From: Linnemannia elongata
Taxonomy: Eukaryota > Mortierellomycota > Mortierellomycetes > Mortierellales > Mortierellaceae
NCBI GenBank assembly: GCA_036320915.1
Contig: JAXBDG010000020.1
Coordinates: 124,001-188,000, forward strand
DNA length: 64,000 nucleotides
Direction of reading: 5' to 3'
Of the stretch, positions 58,919 to 64,000 are shown one piece after another. How positions within the stretch are numbered: position 1 is the stretch's first letter; the number at the start of each line of letters is the position of its first letter. A program made the translations under genes and the position numbers. The notes beneath the pieces are model-generated. The model saw only the letters and a list, made by a program, of their open reading frames with translations, was not told where the DNA came from and made no database searches.

Positions 58919-61900
58919 CTATTTCTTCTCAGTCTTAGCGTCCTTGGCCTCATCCTCAAACTCGATCAAGAGCTCATCACCGGCAACAGAGTCACCAGCC
59001 TTGACCATGACGCTCTTGACGGTACCAGCACGAACCGAGCGCAAAACGTTGGCCATCTTCATGGCCTCAATAGTAGCAACAGCAGTTCCCTCAGCAACAA
59101 CATCTCCGACCTTGACGTCGACTGAGACGACGGATCCGGGCATGGGCGAGAGGATCATGTTGGTGGTCGAGGCCTTCTCTTTGATGGGCATGTATTTTGA
59201 GAGGGCGTGCTGGGCAGGGTTGTTGATGGTGATGTCGAACTTGGTGCCCAAATGCTGGACGCGGAATCCGAGGGGGAGGGTGTCGAGGTATTGGAGAGTG
59301 ACCTCCTCGCCGTTATCGAACTTGTTGGTGATCAAAGGCGACTCCAAGGGCCAGTGAGCAGAGGTTTTGAAAGGAGCCAAACCGGGAGTTTGAATCTACA
59401 TCCAATGCATATTTATAAAGAATTAGTATACTTTGCATTTCTTAACACACGCATACGGGGCGAGCGACAACAAAAAAAAAAAAAAAATGGATCAAACCCT
59501 TACCTCGAACTCATCCTCGCCGTTGGTGGCTTTGCCGGTTTTGTGGATCTTGACGGGGACCTTCTCATCAACTCCCTGGACTCCGACAAAGAGCTCCCAG
59601 CTGTGGGGGGCCTCGCCCTGCAAGTCCTCCTTCAAGAGAGCCTCACGGCCCTTGCCCCAGGCCCAGTTGCGGAGCTCACGCTTGGCGTGCATGAGACCAG
59701 CCATGGAGGCGAGCTGGGAGAGGGAGGTGGCATTGGGAGAGTGACCCTTGAAACCGGTGGGGTACTCCTCGGCCAAGAACTTGGTCGAGTACTTGCCAGA
59801 TCCGAAACGTTTGTGGGAGACAACCTCGCGAAGCAGGGGGATGTTGTGGGTTACACCCTTGATGACATAGGAGTCCAAGGCACGCTTCATGTTCTCGATA
59901 GCCTCCTCACGGGTGGCACCGTGGGTGCAGAGCTTGCAGATCATGGGATCATAGTAGATAGAGATCTCGGAACCCTCAACGATTCCAGAGTCGCAACGGA
60001 CCTCGTTCTGACCCTTGGTAGAGCGGGGCTCGATGTACTTGGAAAGACGACCAATCGAGGGGAGGTACTTCTCTGGATCCTCGGCGTAGACACGGGACTC
60101 GATAGCCCATCCGTTAATCTTGATGTCCTCCTGCTTGGGGGCCAGCTTTTGGTTGGCAGCAACACGGATCATCTGCTCGACCAAATCCATACCGGTAATG
60201 TACTCAGTGATAGGGTGCTCGACTTGAAGACGGGTGTTCATCTCGAGGAAGTAAAAGTTGCGGGCAGAGTCAACAAGGAACTCGACGGTACCAGCAGACG
60301 AGTACTTGACGTGCTTGGCCAACATGACGGCCTGCTCTCCCATGGCCTTGCGGGTAGCTTCGTCAATGTGGGTCGAGGGTGCCTCCTCAATGACCTTCTG
60401 GTTTCTGCGCTGAATCGAGCACTCTCTCTCGGGCAAGTAGAGCTATTTCAGTTCAGAGGGGCGGAATACAGTATTAGTTAATCGTCATGCAATTATCTCT
60501 TGATTGAGACTTGCAAGTGGATTGACGAGGAGCTGGACTTACGGTGTTGCCGTGCTTGTCAGAGATGATCTGGATCTCAATGTGACGAGGGTTGTCAATG
60601 AACTTCTCGATCAAAAGACGGTCATCACCGAAGGAAGCCATGGACTCGGTCTTGGCGATCTTGAAACCCTCCTTGACCTCATCATCGTTCCAGGCAATAC
60701 GCATTCCCTTTCCTCCACCTCCGGCAGAGGCCTTGAGCATGACGGGGTATCCGATTTCGCGCGCTATTTCATTCAATTGCAACGGTTGTTAGTGCGTGTA
60801 CCTGGATGCATGAGCTGTCAGTACTGAAAACAAAAAAAAAAATACAACTTACAGATCTCGAGGGCGTGGTCGACATCGCGGACGACGCCGTTGAATCCGG
60901 GGATGATGTTGACCTTGGACTCCTTGGCAATGATCTTACTCTGGATCTTGTCTCCCATGGCAGCCATGGCATCCTCGGAGGGTCCAATGAAGGTGACTCC
61001 GACCTCATCCAAAGCCTTGACAAAGGTGGCGTTCTCGGACAAGAAACCGTAACCTATGAGAAGACGCATAAAGGATGAGTCGATTGCTCCAATCGAGGAC
61101 CAATTACCAGCTCAATTGCTTCTTTCTTTCTACGCCATAAAGAACATACCGGGGTGGACAGCCTGGGCTCCAGTTTCCTTGATGGCCTTGATGATGTTGG
61201 GGATGTTGAGGTACGACTGGGAGGTAGGAGCAGGACCCTATCAAGTTCAAAACCATTCATTGGAAGGAATGGTAGCGATGGGCGTGGTTAGCGTCAGGTT
61301 GAGATCCGGTTGCAAATCATAGAAAAAAAAGCCATGAGTGTGTCCTTTCAAAGATCGGTCTGTTGACTTCATGAGTGGGTCCATCCTGGTTAGTATCGAT
61401 CTTCTTTTTCGTTTGCTGACACTTTAGACGAACAGTCTTTCAGATATTATGATGTCGGAGAGATGGGACGTGTTACACTTTGTAGTTGCTGTTCCGTCGT
61501 CGTGTCCTTCCATGTGTTATGCGAGTTTGAATAGATCCGTCTTGATAGTTACGCCCACTTCAGGCCAGACGTGCGTGCCTTCGATCCAATTGCTCGACCA
61601 GTGAGTGAAAGTGGGATCCAGATGGGTTGAGGTCTGTGTAGCTCTTGTTATTTTCTTCCCACAGTCAAATCGCCCTGTCGCCGGACTAAATAAAAAATAA
61701 TAGTGTCGCGGTTCGTCTCTGTAGGGTTGTTGTTTCTCCACATACCACGTTGACGGCCTCGTCGGCGAGCTGGACGTGCAAGCTGTTGACATCAGCGTCG
61801 GAGTGAATAGCAACGGTCTTGATACCCATCTTCTTGGCGGTCCTGATGACACGGCAGGCAATCTCTCCTCTGTTTGCAATCAAGATCTTGTCAAAGGTCT

Positions 61901-62201
61901 ATTATATAATAAGAGTTGTCCATCAGATCACGAGAGGAGAGAGTATTAGTCGTTTATTGAAGTCATGGACGAGACGCGAGAATAAAGAAAAAAAATAAAA
62001 AGAATCGAGGATGAGCATCTGATCGGAAAGGATTACCTTTCCATACTGCGAGTAGTCCTGCTTGGGCTGGAGGTGCTGGGAGGTGGCAGCGGCGGCTCTG
62101 GTGGTGGCGGCCGAGTGGAAGAGGCGCTGGCGGGTGGCGGAGAGGGAGCAGACCCAGCGTCCGGTGGTGCGGGGGATGGCCGCAGCGAGCGAGAGGGACA
62201 T
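58919..62201 (-). CDS. PCCA: propionyl-CoA carboxylase alpha subunit, mitochondrial
   Basis: Biotin-dependent subunit that carboxylates propionyl-CoA to methylmalonyl-CoA in mitochondria. Exons on minus: 62201-62037, 61898-61746, 61237-61150, 61053-60853, 60763-60543, 60442-59504, 59395-58919; 747 aa. An Arg/Ser/Ala-rich N-terminus (about 40 residues) is a presequence. Biotin carboxylase follows: [70 protein letters not shown] and [26 protein letters not shown] and the C-terminal biotinyl domain (EAMKM, biotin Lys at 702) match PCCA rather than pyruvate or methylcrotonyl carboxylase. All active-site stretches are intact. The acceptor in intron 4 gives ALEISREIGYP, close to the usual EICREIGYP. 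Confidence 0.95.
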
Positions 62202-64000
62202 TATGTTATAAGTGAAGGAAAGGTACGAAGAGAGGAGAAAGGAGAGTGGAGAGAAAGAGAAGGGATGGAGATGAGAAGAAGAGGGGAGAAGAAGAAGGCG
62301 ATGGGTGATGGTAGAGTGGGAGAGAGTAAAGAAAAGAAGAAAAAAAGGGAAAAGGGGGGGGAGGGACAGAGAAAAAGTAACAAGGAAAAAAAAACGGCAC
62401 ACGCAGAGGGTGTGAGAACAAGGAGGAGGAGCAGGTCCGCACTCACTCGGACCGAGGTCATTTTGTCGAAAGGGAACACTCATTGTTCTCTCTCTTCTTC
62501 TTGCTCAACTTTGACCCTACTGCTATAACCACCATCGGTAAAGAGTCGATTGATACATACTCATTGAACACCATCGCTGCTTGTTATTCAAGCACCATTG
62601 CTAGTTTTCTAGGTGTTGTTTTCGGATCAGATTATCATCATTTTGGAGTGTTTTATTTATTTACTGTGAGGCAGCCGGTTGAGGGCGGGTAAGGGTCAAC
62701 GGGTCAACCGCACCGCGCTCTATTTTTCTCTTTTTTTTTTCTCATCCTTCTTCTTTGGCATGCCGACGAGTAAACGCGTTCTTGTTTGTTTGTTTATTTA
62801 CACTTTATCCATGGACAAACACCTGCCCGATCCTTTGTCTTCCAATATTGTATCCGGATCACCTTGAAGGATGGAGGGCGGATCACAATTTGTGAAAGCA
62901 GCTTGCAACTCCCTTCAAAAACTGATAATCTTTTCTTCACCGGCCGACGTATGGTCAACTTGTCCTTTCGCGCGCTGTTTTTTTTTTTCTTCTCACACTC
63001 TGTCTTGTTTGCGGGGGAGACTAACAGTGTTCGCAACGGAAAAGTTCTTTTTTTTACTTTGTAATGTGCATTGTGTTATGAGTGTGGGATGAAATCTGTT
63101 GAAACTCAGTTAACCGTGGGAAAAATTCGAACAGCGAAAGCATTCGCATCGTCTCTTACTTTAGGGGAATAGAAGCAGAGAGGGTGAGAGCGCGGGGGCA
63201 TAAGGGGACAAGGGAAGAAGGGAGACAGGAAAAATGAGTCCGGGGGAAAACATAACAAAGCAAAGTCATCGCACCACCCAACGAAACAGGAAAAATACTA
63301 GGGGGAGGGGGGAGGGGAAGAAGAATCGTAGTTATACCTTGTTCAATTGATCAAGAGGGCCAACAAGCATGGTTGTTCCGAACCATTGGTGCTTTGCTTT
63401 AGTTATCCTTATGGCTACTGCTCGTTGTTTGTTGTTCTTCTAGTTTTTTTTGTTTTTTTTTCTTGATCCGTTTGTTCGAAGCTTACAAGGCGTAGAAAAA
63501 TAACAACCTCCGTGGTACCGAGCCGAGTCGGACGAAATATTTCGCCTGCGATTCAAATAATATACTGAACAACGACGTTCGATGCTTCTGGTTCAGAAAA
63601 CCAGCATCGGTTGCTACGCCTTTGAGTCAATTGACAAGAATAAGAGAGAAAGGATGAAGGAGACAATGCTGGGCTCGAAGAAGGGTTGTGAGTGAAGTGA
63701 GTGAAGAGGGTGTTTGTCAAAGGAGTTGAAGTGTGAGAAGTGTGCGAATATTTTTCTATGTGAAGAAGAAGCCCTGCTCTTTTCCGCCTTCTTTCTCCCC
63801 TCTGCCCCTTCTTTCTCTCTTTTTGCCCTTTTTTTTTCCTTTTCTCTTTCTCATCTCTTCTCTTTTTCTCCATCCCTCACCTCTCTCCTCCTCTCGCCGC
63901 GCTCTCTCCCCTCTTCTTCTTTTTCATTCATCTTTCTTCTTCTCCTCCTTCCTCTCTTCTATTCTTCGTCCCCATCCTTCAAAGTCACACTCATGTTCCG
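62202..64000. other. PCCA upstream region and predicted leader at right edge
   Basis: On the minus strand the first 280 nt upstream of PCCA are pyrimidine-rich, a typical leader. The middle (62,500-63,750) has no recognised gene; a G/A-rich block lies near 63180-63330. From about 63780 the plus strand is C/T-rich and ends in CACTCATGTTCCG, with ATG at 63993. Confidence 0.5.
63780..63992 (+). promoter_or_regulatory. pyrimidine-rich leader of a possible + strand gene
   Basis: A C/T-rich plus-strand tract like those upstream of the Kelch-BTB, VFA1 and SIT4 genes, followed by ATG at 63993. Only eight bases of the possible coding sequence are visible. Confidence 0.3.

Noticed and set aside
59207..60481. 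424-codon plus-strand open frame
   Set aside because: Antisense shadow of the large PCCA exon, whose motifs are unmistakable on minus; the plus frame has no recognisable motif.

Overview
This window is nuclear DNA from a filamentous fungus. It carries 15 protein-coding genes: 14 multi-exon genes rebuilt here exon by exon, with 63 coding introns mostly of about 75-130 nt, plus one small single-exon gene. High intron density, glutamine/serine/glycine-rich regulators, a retained mitochondrial propionyl-CoA carboxylase and a UBE2T-type E2 point to an early-diverging lineage (Mucoromycota/Mortierellomycota-like) rather than a yeast or typical ascomycete. That placement is inference; no rRNA gene is present to confirm it.

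Layout. 1-8.0 kb is a gene desert full of microsatellites and long A/T runs. 8.1-11.3 kb (+): protein O-mannosyltransferase PMT4. 11.7-14.7 kb (+): M18 aspartyl aminopeptidase. 15.8-23.4 kb (-): a giant Zn2Cys6 transcription factor of about 2480 residues, more than half low-complexity. 23.4-30.9 kb: a second desert. 30.9-38 kb is compact: proteasome alpha subunit PSMA4/Pre9 (-) diverging from RNA polymerase II subunit RPB11 (+), then a FAF2/Ubx2-type UBX protein (-) diverging from protein-L-isoaspartate methyltransferase (+). 39.7-42.5 kb (+): Kelch-BTB protein. 42.9-45 kb (+): HAD_SAK-type protein. 45.1-46.4 kb (-): ACBD6-like acyl-CoA-binding/ankyrin protein, diverging from the Vps4-associated VFA1 (46.7-47.5 kb, +). 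47.8-48.6 kb (-): a 5'-truncated, polyadenylated LINE-like insertion flanked by a 15-bp duplication. 51.1-52.9 kb (+): SIT4/PP6 phosphatase. 53.2-53.4 kb (-): a small hydrophilic repeat protein, diverging from a UBE2T-like E2 with a 400-residue tail (53.8-55.9 kb, +). 55.9-58.9 kb: gene-free. 58.9-62.2 kb (-): propionyl-CoA carboxylase alpha. The last 1.8 kb ends in a pyrimidine-rich leader and an ATG that may open another + strand gene.

The genes are independent housekeeping and regulatory units, not an operon or biosynthetic cluster. Several serve protein quality control and membrane trafficking (PMT4, PSMA4, FAF2, PCMT, UBE2T, VFA1, aminopeptidase). Recurrent architecture includes pyrimidine-rich leaders on the sense strand, long T runs in leaders and introns, and three GC-AG introns among 63. 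I saw no clearly new multi-gene system. The most notable items are the LINE insertion, the tailed UBE2T, the HAD_SAK protein, the giant transcription factor and the small repeat protein.
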